Source: Myxacorys californica WJT36-NPBG1 (GTDB taxonomy: Bacteria > Cyanobacteriota > Cyanobacteriia > Leptolyngbyales > Leptolyngbyaceae). Taken from it: DNA of 64,000 nt. The DNA lies in assembly GCA_019359315.1 (NCBI GenBank), contig JAHHHO010000014.1:36614-100613 (forward strand), in the 5' to 3' direction. This document shows, in pieces, positions 20,409-30,141 of this stretch. The notes beneath the pieces were generated by a model. That model did not search any database. It saw only the letters and a list, made by a program, of their open reading frames with translations, and was not told the origin of the DNA. Position numbers and translations under genes: made by a program. Each line of letters opens with the position of its first letter. Positions within the stretch are counted from its first letter, which is position 1.

Positions 20409-22733
20409 TTAGCGATTTGGCTGAGGAGATTGCCGTGGCGTATCCGTGGGCGAAGGAGTTGAACTCGTTGTTGAACTCGCTGGACTAGAGGTTGTAGTTG
20501 GACTCGGAGTTAGGCTTGGAGTCAGGCTTGGAGAACCAGGAGTACACGCTCCTAACTGATTGGGCTGGAGGCTAAGGTCTTGGTTGATAAAGGGCGCGAT
20601 CGCGCTTTCCTGCTGCCATCCAGTTTGTCCTGGAATGGCAAATCCACTATCAGGCGGAACCGAACACACTTTCAGCCCAACCCAAGTTTGGCCCTGGACG
20701 GTTCGCTGTCCTACCACCTGAAGAACACTGCCTGAAGGAATTTGTCCCACAATCTGTTGAGGCGAGAGGTTGATCGGCTGTTCAGGATTCCGTAAGAGCG
20801 GTAGTTTCGGGCTCGCCGCATCCCGTTCGAGTTGCAGCAGCGATCCCGTTGATAATTTGACGCTAGGAGACGGGGAGGGATCAGGGGCAACTGCTGTAGG
20901 TGTCGAGGGAGTGGCTAATGGGGGCGTTGGGATTACGGCTCGGCGTAGCTCTGGAATCAGCAGAAGTGCTAAGAGTCCGCCGAGTCCGAGCAATCCGAGA
21001 AAGGTAAAGATTGGGGCAAGCCACCGCCCCGATCTAGACGCGTTAGACGGCACAACAATTTGTGTTTTTAGACGGGACGGATTGCTGGTCGCCTTGCTAG
21101 GAGGCGTCTGGGGAGGAACTGCCGATTGAGCCGTAGATAAGATAGGAGCATCGCCACGTTCTTGGCTAACTTGAAACCGCATGAGAGCGATCGTCACGTT
21201 ATCGTGGCCATTTCGAGTGTTGGCAATCTCGACTAATCGGCGGGCAGCAGTTCCTAAATCTGCTTTGCCATCTAAAAGCGGCGCAATTTCGGTCTGCCAG
21301 CATTCCTCGATGCGATCGTTGTCGCTCAACCCATCGGAACACAGCAGAAACACACAGTCTTCGTCTATGACAAATCGCTGCACAGTGGGATGAAGATACG
21401 TTGAACTACCCATTCCCAACGCTTGCACTAGAGAGCCAGAGGCGGGATGCTGGAGCGCTTCACGGTACAGGGTATAGCCAAGCCGCACTTCCCGCGAGGC
21501 TACGTCATCATCAAGCGTGACTTGATAGCACTCGGTGCGAGTGATGCGGTAGGCGCGGCTATCTCCCACATGGGCAAGGTAGAGTTGATGGGCAGAGGCT
21601 AAACCCATGACCACGGTTGTCCCCATGCGCTGGCGCTCTTGCCGTCGTTCTAAGTCATTTTGCTGACTGATGCTGTTGTTGGCAGCACAGACCGCTTCAT
21701 CTAACATATGGGATACGCTGGCGGCGTCCATAGAATGGGAAGCATTTTTCTGGACTTCTTCAGCGATCGTTGCGATCGCGATTCCTGACGCAACTTCTCC
21801 GCCTTCATGTCCGCCAATTCCGTCACACACAATTACTAAAGGGAACGGCGCGGCCTCGGTTGACGTGACAAAATTCGTGCCTTGGGGGGGATAGCAAGCG
21901 TCTTCGTTGGTCTGGCGGCTTGGCCCTTGATCGGTATCGGTGGCGATGTGAACTTGGCGATGCTGCCCGGTTGCATGGGTTGCCAACGCTTGATCGAGAA
22001 TGGCAACCAAATGTTCTGGGGCTGTGATCTGCTCGTCAATCAAGTTTCGGCAGAGGTCGCTCAGAAACTCTGCGATCGCACTGTTAGATCGGGGTTGCCA
22101 CTCTGCCCAGAGGTGTCCCAACTGAACGAGCGTAGGCGGCTGGCGATCATGGGCGAGTTCTAGCGATCGCACTAACGCACCATCAACTCGCAGCAATTCT
22201 GGAACAAGTAGGGTCGAGGCAACCTTCTCTGAACTCATCGGTTGCCAAAGCTGAGCAATTTGCCACAGCCAATTCAATTGACGCAACGCAGAACTGGATG
22301 GCCATTGACTAGCGAGATCTGGCATCAGCATTCCGCTCAAGTCTTGACCTTGGCTAGACCTAGCTCCGCTTGAATAGATGGGGGCTTGCTCTAAAAGCAA
22401 AACAGCCATGTCTTCTGACTCAACAAAGCCGTAAATTTGAGGAATATGAATACGGTAAGGGAAAAGCCGCAAATAAGCTTCGAGACTCGGCGTAATATCT
22501 GTCGGTGCCTCTGGGATCAAACCAGGCGTTGTGTCTAGCAGAATTCTCTGACTTTTCAAAATATAGCGGTTGGCAACCCTATCGCCCGGACGAAGCGTTT
22601 CCAAACCAACACCTACGGCCCAGAGATATCGCTTTGGCAGAGGCGTTTGGCAGTTTGAGCAGATCTGACTGCTCTCTGCATTGGGCATCTGACACAAGTA
22701 GTTAGGACACTGAATAGGTGAATCGTTTTGCAT
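20409..22733 (-). CDS. zinc-ribbon, PP2C phosphatase, membrane-anchored
   Basis: A 774-residue multidomain protein. It has a four-Cys zinc ribbon (CPNYLCQMPNAESSQICSNC), then a region of about 200 residues that looks like a degraded protein-kinase fold (GDRVANRYILKSQRILLDTT, LNWLWQIAQLW, LLRVDGALVRSLEL) without recognisable catalytic residues. A complete PP2C domain follows (about 263-515) with its metal-binding motifs: QTNEDA, VCDGIGGHEGGEVASG, HVGDSRAYR, CSDGLSDN and GHDNVTIAL. A single transmembrane helix (about 575-600), an SH3-like segment and a Ser/Thr/Pro-rich tail complete it. The phosphatase should face the cytoplasm. It is first in an operon-like run with the FHA-CHAT protein, suggesting phosphothreonine control of that partner. 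Confidence 0.88.
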   Translation of the reverse strand: MQNDSPIQCPNYLCQMPNAESSQICSNCQTPLPKRYLWAVGVGLETLRPGDRVANRYILKSQRILLDTTPGLIPEAPTDITPSLEAYLRLFPYRIHIPQIYGFVESEDMAVLLLEQAPIYSSGARSSQGQDLSGMLMPDLASQWPSSSALRQLNWLWQIAQLWQPMSSEKVASTLLVPELLRVDGALVRSLELAHDRQPPTLVQLGHLWAEWQPRSNSAIAEFLSDLCRNLIDEQITAPEHLVAILDQALATHATGQHRQVHIATDTDQGPSRQTNEDACYPPQGTNFVTSTEAAPFPLVIVCDGIGGHEGGEVASGIAIATIAEEVQKNASHSMDAASVSHMLDEAVCAANNSISQQNDLERRQERQRMGTTVVMGLASAHQLYLAHVGDSRAYRITRTECYQVTLDDDVASREVRLGYTLYREALQHPASGSLVQALGMGSSTYLHPTVQRFVIDEDCVFLLCSDGLSDNDRIEECWQTEIAPLLDGKADLGTAARRLVEIANTRNGHDNVTIALMRFQVSQERGDAPILSTAQSAVPPQTPPSKATSNPSRLKTQIVVPSNASRSGRWLAPIFTFLGLLGLGGLLALLLIPELRRAVIPTPPLATPSTPTAVAPDPSPSPSVKLSTGSLLQLERDAASPKLPLLRNPEQPINLSPQQIVGQIPSGSVLQVVGQRTVQGQTWVGLKVCSVPPDSGFAIPGQTGWQQESAIAPFINQDLSLQPNQLGACTPGSPSLTPSLTPSPTTTSSPASSTTSSTPSPTDTPRQSPQPNR

Positions 22734-22874
22734 TGAGACTTACGCACTGACTAGAAAGGCGCACTGACTGGGAAGGTGGAAAAGGGCAATGCGGATTAGC
22801 TTAACATTCCACCGAAAACAGCAATTGCCACCCTTCTATGTTATCCCGCGTAGGTTATTCCACTTAATTTCTAC

Positions 22875-22915
22875 TTGACGCCAGGCTGAACCTGCTGGAG
22901 GAATACTGGCGTCAA
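22875..22915. other. 10-bp inverted repeat upstream of pedR-like gene
   Basis: TTGACGCCAG (22875-22884) and CTGGCGTCAA (22906-22915) form a perfect 10-bp stem around a 21-nt loop. There is no T tract. It lies between the divergent PP2C and LuxR-type genes, so it may be an operator or a 5'-leader structure. Confidence 0.55.
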
Positions 22916-22934
22916 CGCTGCGTCCATGAAGAAC

Positions 22935-22983
22935 ATATCGACCGATTAATATCGACCGATATAGACTGACCAACATCGACAGG
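22935..22983. promoter_or_regulatory. 14-bp tandem repeats upstream of pedR-like gene
   Basis: ATATCGACCGAT occurs at 22935-22946 and 22949-22960, followed by two more decayed units (AGACTGACC, then ATCGACAGG). The spacing is 14 bp, about 1.3 helical turns. The array ends 80 bp before the start codon at 23063 and looks like an operator for a dimeric or cooperative regulator, possibly autoregulation. Confidence 0.45.
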
Positions 22984-23062
22984 ATAAATGACTAGGTATT
23001 TGCGCTTTCCCCAGATCCACCTAGAATTGAGAGGGGAATAAGTAGATATACACAGCAGGATA

Positions 23063-23368
23063 ATGGATATGGCAGAAAATGAGTCTAAAGTTTCATCCTC
23101 TCAGGCTCAGTCGCCATTGTCAGAACGGGAACTCCAGGTCATTGAACTCGTGGCGTCGGGGTTCACGAATCTAGAGATTGCTGAAAAGTTGGAAATTAGC
23201 AAGCGAACGGTAGACAACCATATCAGCAATATCCTGACCAAAACGGGAACCGATAACCGTGTGGCGTTAGTACGCTGGGCGCTGCAATGGGGCAAAGTGT
23301 GTATTGATGAAGTGAACTGCTGCACCCTGCCGCCATACAAGGCTAATGAGGACAGAGCCTCGTCTTAG
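23063..23368 (+). CDS. pedR: LuxR-type HTH regulator, PedR-like
   Basis: A 101-residue protein that is essentially one GerE/LuxR helix-turn-helix (LSERELQVIELVASGFTNLEIAEKLEISKRTVDNHISNILTK, split here as one domain at about 18-62) with no receiver domain. The C-terminal tail has three cysteines (GKVCIDEVNCCTLPP). This layout matches cyanobacterial PedR, a small regulator whose activity follows photosynthetic electron transport through thioredoxin. The symbol is assigned on that resemblance, and another small LuxR protein cannot be excluded. The gene is preceded by tandem repeats that may be its operator. Confidence 0.7.
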   Translation: MDMAENESKVSSSQAQSPLSERELQVIELVASGFTNLEIAEKLEISKRTVDNHISNILTKTGTDNRVALVRWALQWGKVCIDEVNCCTLPPYKANEDRASS

Positions 23369-23435
23369 AAGAGCTTGAGTTCAAGGAATTGAGTTCAATA
23401 GTGGGGTCTTCCCCAATATAGCGATCGTACACGAG

Positions 23436-23696
23436 GTGCAAACGTTGAAATATTCCATCCGAAATGCTCGGCTTCCTTTGGCAGTTTACCGAGAGATTGC
23501 GGCTCATCTCTCTCAACTGGAGGGCGTGAAGACCGATTTGACGCCAGAAACTTCTAAATCCTTTGACTACACGGCAAGCCAAATTGATCGCTTAGAGATT
23601 CAACTTGCTGATCCCGCCCAGGCAGAGGAGAAAGTTGAACAAATTTTGGCGTACTATAGCGATCGCTTTGGTGCGTGGGAACGCCAGTCAACCTAA
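23436..23696 (+). CDS. conserved hypothetical small protein
   Basis: An 86-residue protein (start GTG at 23436, or TTG at 23445), reading LKYSIRNARLPLAVYREIAA, then HLSQLEGV, and ending QILAYYSDRFGAWERQ. It is a small soluble alpha/beta-looking protein without motifs I can name. It is sandwiched between the LuxR-type gene and hisS, 25 bp before hisS, so the two are probably co-transcribed. Function unknown. Confidence 0.65.
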   Translation: MQTLKYSIRNARLPLAVYREIAAHLSQLEGVKTDLTPETSKSFDYTASQIDRLEIQLADPAQAEEKVEQILAYYSDRFGAWERQST

Positions 23697-23721
23697 ATAT
23701 TATTGAAATTTCAAAAGCGCA

Positions 23722-25002
23722 ATGGCTTCAATTCAAGCAATTCGAGGAACGCGGGACATTTTGCCTGGTGAGATTGGCGACTGGCAAACGATCGAATCGG
23801 TGGCTCGAACGATTCTAGGCTGTGCCGCTTATCAGGAAATTCGCACGCCTCTGTTCGAGCAGACCGACTTATTTGAGCGGGGCATTGGCGAAGCAACGGA
23901 TGTGGTCGGCAAGGAAATGTACACCTTTAAAGATCGCGGCGATCGCTCTCTTACCTTACGCCCCGAAGGAACGGCAGGCGTTGTGCGATCGTATGTTGAA
24001 CATGGACTCCATGCCCAAGGCGGGGTGCAGCGATTGTGGTACACCGGAGCCATGTTTCGCTACGAACGTCCCCAAGCCGGACGGCAGCGCCAGTTTCATC
24101 AGTTGGGCGTAGAAGTATTGGGCAGCAGCGATGTGCGAGCGGATGCCGAAGTCATTGCGATCGCTAACCAAATTCTTCAAACGATTGGCTTAAAAAACCT
24201 CTCGCTGCAACTGAACTCGATTGGCGACGCGAGCGATCGCAGCAACTACCGGGAAGCCCTCGTCGCTTATCTGGCGCCCTTTCAAGACCAGCTTGATCCC
24301 GATTCGCAGCACCGTTTGAGCCACAATCCGCTCAGAATTCTAGATAGCAAAGACGCTAACACCCAAGCCATTCTCGATAAAGCACCCAGCATCTTGGAGT
24401 ATCTCAGCCCTGATTCGCAGAAACGGTTTGAGCAAATCCAAGCTCTCTTAAATGATTTGGGCATTCCGTCCACGATTAATGCTCGCCTTGTGCGCGGCTT
24501 AGATTACTACACGCATACCGTTTTTGAGATTCAGTCAGAGGACTTGGGCGCACAAGCAACAGTTTGTGCAGGCGGGCGCTATGACGGGCTGGTGAGCCAG
24601 TTAGGCGGACCCGAGACGCCAGCCGTTGGATGGGCAATGGGGCTAGAACGCTTGGTCATTCTTTTGCAGCAGCTTCAAGCCCAAAAACTACCGTCGGTTG
24701 ACTTTTATATCGTTTCTAGGGGCGAGGCGGCAGAAGCCCAAGCCCTAAAGCTCGCACAAGCCCTTCGCCAAAGCGGATTCAAAACTGAATTGGATCTCAG
24801 TGGCAGCGCCTTTGGTAAGCAATTTAAACGTGCCGATCGCAGTGGAGCCGCCGCGTGTTTAATTCTAGGTGATGCAGAAGCCGAGGCTGCAACTGTGCAA
24901 CTGAAATGGCTGAAGAGCGGTGAACAAAGCGCGATCGCCCAAACAGAGTTGCTGAGCAATCTTGATCAGCTAAGGCAGCAGCTTACCCACGCAACAGCAT
25001 AA
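23722..25002 (+). CDS. hisS: histidyl-tRNA synthetase
   Basis: A 426-residue class II aminoacyl-tRNA synthetase. Motif 1 begins IRGTRDILPGE ... YQEIRTPLFEQTDLFERGIG, motif 2 is LTLRPEGTAGVVRSYVEHG ... WYTGAMFRYERPQAGRQRQFHQ, and the histidine-specific motifs LVRGLDYYTHTVFE and CAGGRYDGL are followed by motif 3 (GWAMGLERLV). A C-terminal anticodon-binding domain completes it. Length and order are standard. Confidence 0.97.
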   Translation: MASIQAIRGTRDILPGEIGDWQTIESVARTILGCAAYQEIRTPLFEQTDLFERGIGEATDVVGKEMYTFKDRGDRSLTLRPEGTAGVVRSYVEHGLHAQGGVQRLWYTGAMFRYERPQAGRQRQFHQLGVEVLGSSDVRADAEVIAIANQILQTIGLKNLSLQLNSIGDASDRSNYREALVAYLAPFQDQLDPDSQHRLSHNPLRILDSKDANTQAILDKAPSILEYLSPDSQKRFEQIQALLNDLGIPSTINARLVRGLDYYTHTVFEIQSEDLGAQATVCAGGRYDGLVSQLGGPETPAVGWAMGLERLVILLQQLQAQKLPSVDFYIVSRGEAAEAQALKLAQALRQSGFKTELDLSGSAFGKQFKRADRSGAAACLILGDAEAEAATVQLKWLKSGEQSAIAQTELLSNLDQLRQQLTHATA

Positions 25003-25288
25003 GTAGAGCCTAAAGAATTGCATTTCCCGTCCTGCAAAAATCACCAATTTTTTGGGTTCACCTACTTAACTTAAAGGCATCGCGTTGATGAAATGGCGAC
25101 GAACTAATTCAGAGCAACCGTTAGTTGATCGATGAGTGGATTGTAACGATTCGATTAATCTTCTACTTCATCCGTTGTGACAGAGTGAACTTTTCTAAAG
25201 ACTTTGTTATGGTTTCCACCTTTTTCTCCTTAGAATAAATCTCGAATTCTTTTTGTTCTTTTCAGAATTATTAGGAACTATTAAAAAT

Positions 25289-25762
25289 ATGACTGAACAA
25301 GTCGTGAAGCCTTACCAGGGAGATCCCTTTGTAGGAAATCTCTCCACACCCATCAACGATTCTTCGTTCACCCGTGCGTTTATTGGCAACTTGCCAGCTT
25401 ACCGCAAAGGTCTCTCGCCTCTGCTGCGCGGTCTAGAAATTGGCATGGCACACGGCTATTTCCTCGTCGGACCTTGGACAGTCTTCGGACCCTTGCGCGA
25501 TTCCGAGGAGGCGGCTTTAGGCGGATTGATCGCGGCCGTTGCCCTCATCCTGATCGCGACGCTTTGCCTCTCGTCCTATGGATTGGCCACCTTTCAGAAT
25601 GACGACGACAACTCCTCCAAAAATTCGCTTCAGACCTCAGAAGGGTGGAGCCAATTTGCGGGTGGATTCTTTATTGGGGCAGTCGGCGGTGCGTTTGTGG
25701 CTTACTTGCTGTTAACCAATCTTCCGATTCTTGACTCTATTATGCGCGGCGGCTTCAACTAA
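25289..25762 (+). CDS. psaL: photosystem I reaction centre subunit XI
   Basis: A 157-residue thylakoid membrane protein that forms the trimerisation domain of cyanobacterial photosystem I. The start at 25289 gives [20 protein letters not shown], the conserved N-terminus. Two to three transmembrane helices are visible ([38 protein letters not shown] and [17 protein letters not shown]). Twelve further open codons upstream are not family-like. The psaI gene, usually adjacent, is 3.2 kb downstream here. Confidence 0.97.
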   Translation: MTEQVVKPYQGDPFVGNLSTPINDSSFTRAFIGNLPAYRKGLSPLLRGLEIGMAHGYFLVGPWTVFGPLRDSEEAALGGLIAAVALILIATLCLSSYGLATFQNDDDNSSKNSLQTSEGWSQFAGGFFIGAVGGAFVAYLLLTNLPILDSIMRGGFN

Positions 25763-25941
25763 ACAAGTTGTGCGACGCTCAGTCACTTCAATCTTGCTGT
25801 TTGAGTCTGATTTTCAACAATCAGGCTCTTTTTCATGGTCTTTATCTCCGGGAGTTAGAGGTAACTTTCATAATCCGTAGTCAAATCGTCGAACTTGGTC
25901 TACTCTTAGAACTACAAATTTCGGTGGGAAGCTCCTTAGCC

Positions 25942-28878
25942 ATGCCTGAGACAGCAGAATGGGAATTTCTGTTACAGCAAGAAGGCGATCGCTCGTGGTT
26001 GCCGCTCGAATCGCCAGATGTGGAGATTTTGGAAGGTCGATATCGGATCATGGCGCGATCGCAGCGTCAGAATGCGACGGTGGACATTCAGATTGCTCAT
26101 GAAGATTTCGACGACGATCCACCGAAGCGGCGCACCCAGAAGCGGACAAATCGAACCAACCAAAATGGCTTGCTAGTTGTGATTCCATACACCACGCTGA
26201 AGCCAGGAGCCTGGGAAATTGTTTGCTCTAATAGCGATCTAGTGACCGATTTGTTAGGCAATAGCTCAAAGCACACGGTTAAGCTCCACGTTCTGAGTCG
26301 CGAATCGGATACGTTGGATGACTGGGATTCAGATTGGCAAATTTCTGCTGCCCAATCAACTGATGCAAATGCTGCTTCTAGCATCGCATCGACTTCTAGC
26401 GAAATAACAGCGCACTCTAACAAAGAGAGTTCATCCTCCTCAGAAGAAACTGCCGAGTTTAAACCGTTGCCGTCTTTAGAAGACATCGTTGAGCTCGAAC
26501 CACTGCCTGTTTCAGAATCCGACACAGTAGAGCTAAGCGATGCCATTCCTCCGATAATCCCTGAACCCGAAGTTTCCGAAATTAATGACTCTGAAACTAA
26601 TGACTCTGAAACTAATGTCTCTGAACTTGATGTCTCCGAAGCCGAAGTCTCTGAACTTGATGTCTCCCCATCTGAAATAGCTGAAAGCTCTCCACCATCG
26701 GCATCAGATGATATTGCTGAGATAGAAAGATTGCTTTCTTCAGGCGTGGACAACCTAGCTCCTATCTCAAACGCTGAAGATTCGTTCTTACTGGCTTCAA
26801 CAGAACTCGTTGAGCGATCGCACGATACCGATGAACTTGCTCTAGAGTCCAACGCAGATCCGCTAGTTGCTTTAGAAGAACTGGCTGAAGTTGAACAATT
26901 GCTTGCCTTTGAGACCGACGAGATAACTGAAACCAATGCGATAACGGTATCGGGTAAAGAACGGTCTCTGGCGCTAAGGGAGACGGCTCCAATTGAGGAA
27001 AAAGATTTTCTGGCGATCGACCCTCAAGAAGACGCTGATCCTTTGGTTGAACATTGGCTTGAGCAGGCTGAGCAGATGTCCCAACAGATTGCCGATGAGG
27101 TACTGCAAGAATACGGGTTGTCGCCCGATGACCTGACAATCAGCAGCGAATTCCCAGACATCCCGCTCACCAACATTCCCTCTCTTCCTCCCTTACAGAT
27201 TGAACTCACGCAAAGCACTTACATTGCTCGTCGCGGCGAAACCCTAGTTTTAACTGGGCAGATTACAGCCACCGAGGAGGTTGCAGGCGATGTGCCAATG
27301 TTAGCCTCCGCTCTGCTAAATGTCGTGCTGCGTGATCCTCAAAGTGGCGAAACGCTGCTAGAAACTCAAGCAGCAATTGCGAGTCAGGCTTTGCCTGCCG
27401 ATCTGACCTATCACCTCACTCTACCTTCTGAGTTGACGACTCAACTGGTCTTGGGCGAGGTGACGCTCTACGATATGACTCCCGACGAAGAGAGTGAGTC
27501 GTTCGGACTGATGCGGAGCGCCAACCGAATTTTGGCCAGTCAGCCTTTTACCCTCACAGCAGACGCCGCAGATTTACTAGACGCGATCGCAAAGCAAGCG
27601 GCCTCTAACCTCGCAGCGCAGGAATCGGAAGCGACACGACAGGCAGAAGCATCTGAACAGCATCGTCTAGCGGCGGAGACTACCACACCTCCCATCGCGC
27701 AACCTGCTCCTCTTGATCTCGCCTTTCTCAGCATGGTTGAACCCGTGCGATCGATGCAGTTCAAGAGTTTAGCGGCCACTATTAAAGAATCTTTGCCCCC
27801 CCAACTTTTTACGGCATCTACTGATGCAAAGCGCAAACGGTTAGACTTACCCGATTTCTCATCCCCTAAAACAACCGATTCAAACGCGCAGAATCCGTTT
27901 GCTGTAGAAGAGTTTGAGTTCGGTTATCCTGACGTAGAGCAACTCAACTTATTTGATTCGCCGGAGCCAACCATAGACTTAACGGCCTTAAAAGCAGCCG
28001 AGGCAGATTCAGAATCCGAAGAATTTGTACCGCTTCAAGAGGTTTCAGAGCAGATTTCACTAGATGAAGCCGGTCAAGGCGATGCGCCTCAGCCGCCGGA
28101 AACAACGCTCATTCAATCTACCTTTCAGGCTTTGAATATTCAGGATCGGTTTCTCGATCGCCTCAATTCGCTCGCCTCTGATTCAACTTCTTCAACTGAG
28201 CTAACGTCATTAGACCTAACGTCATTAAACAGTGAGGAATCGGCATTATTTCCGAGTACCTCTGACACATCGAAAGCTTTGGAGCCAGACAGAGCAGGTT
28301 CCGAAGATCTGCCCTCAGCACCACCCGTTCTATTTGAAGATCGCAACTTCAGATCATTTCCCGAAGCGGCTCCGACCGATGAGTTGTCCAGCGATGAAAT
28401 CGTTGTCGATAGCGAACCGATCTTACCCCTGGCTGAATTAACGCTGTCCTTCGCTCAAAAGCCCTCTTTAGTAGAGCTGCATCCGGCCAACAATCCATTT
28501 CTGCTTCCTGAGGATCAGCCTGTCCCAGTGCCCGTTTTAGAGGCGATTGAAACTGAGTTAATCGGAGGGCAACCCTTCTCTGTGCGGGTAACGCTTCCCG
28601 ATATCTTGCCTAAAATCTATGTCAAGCTTTGGATTCACGATCGCCAGAGCCGCGTTCTGCTCAACAGTCCTCGCTGGGTGTCAGAATTCACACCCAACGG
28701 GCTTGAAGCGGTAGAAGCGATCGCTCAACTCACCGTCCCGTTGGGCAGCGTCGAAATTGAAGTGAGTGCGATCGCTATTGAAATGACCACGAACCGCGAA
28801 AGCCACAAAGCCTCCCTCGATCTTTCCGTGACTCCCCCTGACTTTGCTGACTTGACCTTAGACGAGGTAGAAGACTAG
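25942..28878 (+). CDS. large acidic protein of unknown function between psaL and psaI
   Basis: A 978-residue soluble protein; I do not recognise a family. There is no signal peptide or membrane helix. Residues 1-120 form a beta-rich module ([20 protein letters not shown] ... PGAWEIVCS). Residues about 130-400 are very acidic and Ser/Glu-rich low complexity, including a degenerate repeat of the type [N/D]-[D/V]-S-E (residues about 215-240). Two Ig-like beta segments follow: one at about 415-545 ([20 protein letters not shown]) and one at the C-terminus (about 855-965, with [20 protein letters not shown]). The start at 25942 is chosen because the upstream 58 codons are not coding-like. It is on the same strand as psaL and psaI, with 180 and 115 bp gaps, and likely shares their transcript. 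Confidence 0.8.
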   Translation: MPETAEWEFLLQQEGDRSWLPLESPDVEILEGRYRIMARSQRQNATVDIQIAHEDFDDDPPKRRTQKRTNRTNQNGLLVVIPYTTLKPGAWEIVCSNSDLVTDLLGNSSKHTVKLHVLSRESDTLDDWDSDWQISAAQSTDANAASSIASTSSEITAHSNKESSSSSEETAEFKPLPSLEDIVELEPLPVSESDTVELSDAIPPIIPEPEVSEINDSETNDSETNVSELDVSEAEVSELDVSPSEIAESSPPSASDDIAEIERLLSSGVDNLAPISNAEDSFLLASTELVERSHDTDELALESNADPLVALEELAEVEQLLAFETDEITETNAITVSGKERSLALRETAPIEEKDFLAIDPQEDADPLVEHWLEQAEQMSQQIADEVLQEYGLSPDDLTISSEFPDIPLTNIPSLPPLQIELTQSTYIARRGETLVLTGQITATEEVAGDVPMLASALLNVVLRDPQSGETLLETQAAIASQALPADLTYHLTLPSELTTQLVLGEVTLYDMTPDEESESFGLMRSANRILASQPFTLTADAADLLDAIAKQAASNLAAQESEATRQAEASEQHRLAAETTTPPIAQPAPLDLAFLSMVEPVRSMQFKSLAATIKESLPPQLFTASTDAKRKRLDLPDFSSPKTTDSNAQNPFAVEEFEFGYPDVEQLNLFDSPEPTIDLTALKAAEADSESEEFVPLQEVSEQISLDEAGQGDAPQPPETTLIQSTFQALNIQDRFLDRLNSLASDSTSSTELTSLDLTSLNSEESALFPSTSDTSKALEPDRAGSEDLPSAPPVLFEDRNFRSFPEAAPTDELSSDEIVVDSEPILPLAELTLSFAQKPSLVELHPANNPFLLPEDQPVPVPVLEAIETELIGGQPFSVRVTLPDILPKIYVKLWIHDRQSRVLLNSPRWVSEFTPNGLEAVEAIAQLTVPLGSVEIEVSAIAIEMTTNRESHKASLDLSVTPPDFADLTLDEVED

Positions 28879-28993
28879 AGGTTTGGTAGATTTAGGGATG
28901 AATGTTAAGAATTCTAAGAACTCCACTCCTCTGTCACCCTTCACAGGTAAATTCACAATTGGAATCATTTCATCACTAATAGGAAGTTTTCTT

Positions 28994-29122
28994 ATGACAG
29001 GTTCATACGCAGCCTCATATCTGCCCTGGATTTTGATTCCTGTAGTGACCTGGCTATTGCCAGTCGTCGTTATGGGACTTCTGTTTCTTTACATCGAGCG
29101 CGAAGACCCCACAGGCATCTAA
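28994..29122 (+). CDS. psaI: photosystem I reaction centre subunit VIII
   Basis: A 42-residue single-helix subunit: [20 protein letters not shown], then [22 protein letters not shown], matching PsaI along its whole length. It contacts PsaL in the trimer interface of photosystem I. AGGAAG lies about 8 nt upstream of the ATG at 28994. The frame is open 37 codons further upstream, but those residues are not PsaI-like. It ends 28 bp before a shared bidirectional terminator. Confidence 0.93.
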   Translation: MTGSYAASYLPWILIPVVTWLLPVVVMGLLFLYIEREDPTGI

Positions 29123-29149
29123 GTTCTAATCTCAAGCTTGTGAAATGCA

Positions 29150-29180
29150 AAACCGCCTTACTGCTCTAGCAAGGCGGTTT
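29150..29180. terminator. bidirectional terminator between psaI and psbJ
   Basis: AAACCGCCTT (29150-29159) and AAGGCGGTTT (29171-29180) form a perfect 10-bp stem with an 11-nt loop. T tracts are formed by the stem ends in both directions. It separates the convergent psaI and psbJ. Confidence 0.85.
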
Positions 29181-29213
29181 CTTGTATTAAAACCTAACTT
29201 AACGAAGCTTCTC

Positions 29214-29333
29214 TTACATGGAAGAGCCAATCCCTGCGTAAGAACCGTAGAAAAACAGCCCCATAATTCCGATAACGCCCAAGCCCGCAACTGTTGCTAC
29301 AAGCCAAAGGGGAACCCGTCCGTTATTGATCAT
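29214..29333 (-). CDS. psbJ: photosystem II reaction centre protein J
   Basis: A 39-residue single-helix subunit, [20 protein letters not shown] followed by [19 protein letters not shown], the canonical PsbJ. It sits near cytochrome b559 and affects plastoquinone exchange and PSII assembly. It is last in the psbE-F-L-J operon, with AGGAGAAAT immediately before the ATG. Confidence 0.96.
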   Translation of the reverse strand: MINNGRVPLWLVATVAGLGVIGIMGLFFYGSYAGIGSSM

Positions 29334-29417
29334 TTCTCCTCCTAACAAGCAAGATCGTAAATAAATCTGACGTCAATAAACCTAATCCAGGCAAGCTGGA
29401 CTGAAACCATTCTCTCA

Positions 29418-29546
29418 CTAGTTAAAGAAGTAACTAGAGAAAAGAATTCCAACCGTGAAAATGAGTAGCAGACCCAAATACAACGATGTCCGGTTGAGTT
29501 CAACAGGTTGTTTGTTGGGGTTGGGAGAGCCTTTGATGCCAGCCAT
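29418..29546 (-). CDS. psbL: photosystem II reaction centre protein L
   Basis: A 42-residue single-helix PSII subunit. Its C-terminal part [20 protein letters not shown] is diagnostic of PsbL. The N-terminus ([17 protein letters not shown]) is slightly longer than the 39-residue norm. It lies between psbF (12 bp gap) and psbJ (84 bp gap) in the usual order. Confidence 0.96.
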   Translation of the reverse strand: MAGIKGSPNPNKQPVELNRTSLYLGLLLIFTVGILFSSYFFN

Positions 29547-29558
29547 TGTACTATTCTC

Positions 29559-29693
29559 CTAACGTTGGATAAATTGCATTGCCGCGATCGCGCCGATAAA
29601 GAAAATAGCGGGCACAGCTAACGTGTGAACCGCGATCCAGCGGACCGTAAAAATGGGATAAGAAATGGGTTGATTCGGATTTCCGCTCGTCAT
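29559..29693 (-). CDS. psbF: cytochrome b559 beta subunit
   Basis: A 44-residue subunit, [20 protein letters not shown] followed by [24 protein letters not shown]. The His in [11 protein letters not shown] provides one axial haem ligand of cytochrome b559; the other comes from PsbE. It is 20 bp downstream of psbE. Confidence 0.97.
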   Translation of the reverse strand: MTSGNPNQPISYPIFTVRWIAVHTLAVPAIFFIGAIAAMQFIQR

Positions 29694-29713
29694 TGCTTTG
29701 CTCTTCTTTTAAA

Positions 29714-29980
29714 CTACTTACTGCTACGAACTTGAGATGTGAATTGATCGACCTGCTGCTTCGCTTGCTGACGATTGCTAACGATGGGAGCCGATTCTTG
29801 ACGTGCCATCGGATAGTATTCGTTTGGACGAGGAGTACCAAACACGTCGTAAGCTAACCCCGTGCTGACAAATAACCAGCCAGCAACAAATAATGCTGGA
29901 ATTGTGATGCTATGAATAATCCAATAGCGAACACTCGTAATAATGTCACCGAATGGACGCTCACCAGTAGTACCAGCCAT
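29714..29980 (-). CDS. psbE: cytochrome b559 alpha subunit
   Basis: An 88-residue subunit. After [20 protein letters not shown] the haem-ligand His follows in [19 protein letters not shown]. The lumenal domain contains [15 protein letters not shown], typical of PsbE. It is first of the psbE-F-L-J operon; ycf48 and rubA lie upstream on the same strand, the standard cyanobacterial order. Confidence 0.98.
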   Translation of the reverse strand: MAGTTGERPFGDIITSVRYWIIHSITIPALFVAGWLFVSTGLAYDVFGTPRPNEYYPMARQESAPIVSNRQQAKQQVDQFTSQVRSSK

Positions 29981-30141
29981 TTAGATTCCTCCGCAAACAA
30001 CATTGAAAGCTGTAATAACTATCATACGGGACTTCAGAAGACCTCACAAGCAAGGTTTTTGAATTTAGGTTTTTCTCGCCCATTCCCGATGATTCAGGTG
30101 TCAGAAAACAAGCCTATTCTCGGTCGAGATTTCTATCTCAA

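Noticed and set aside
26097..26936. 279-codon frame opposite the acidic protein gene
   Set aside because: It is Ser-rich only because it mirrors the acidic Ser/Glu codons of the plus-strand gene; it has no independent coding signal.
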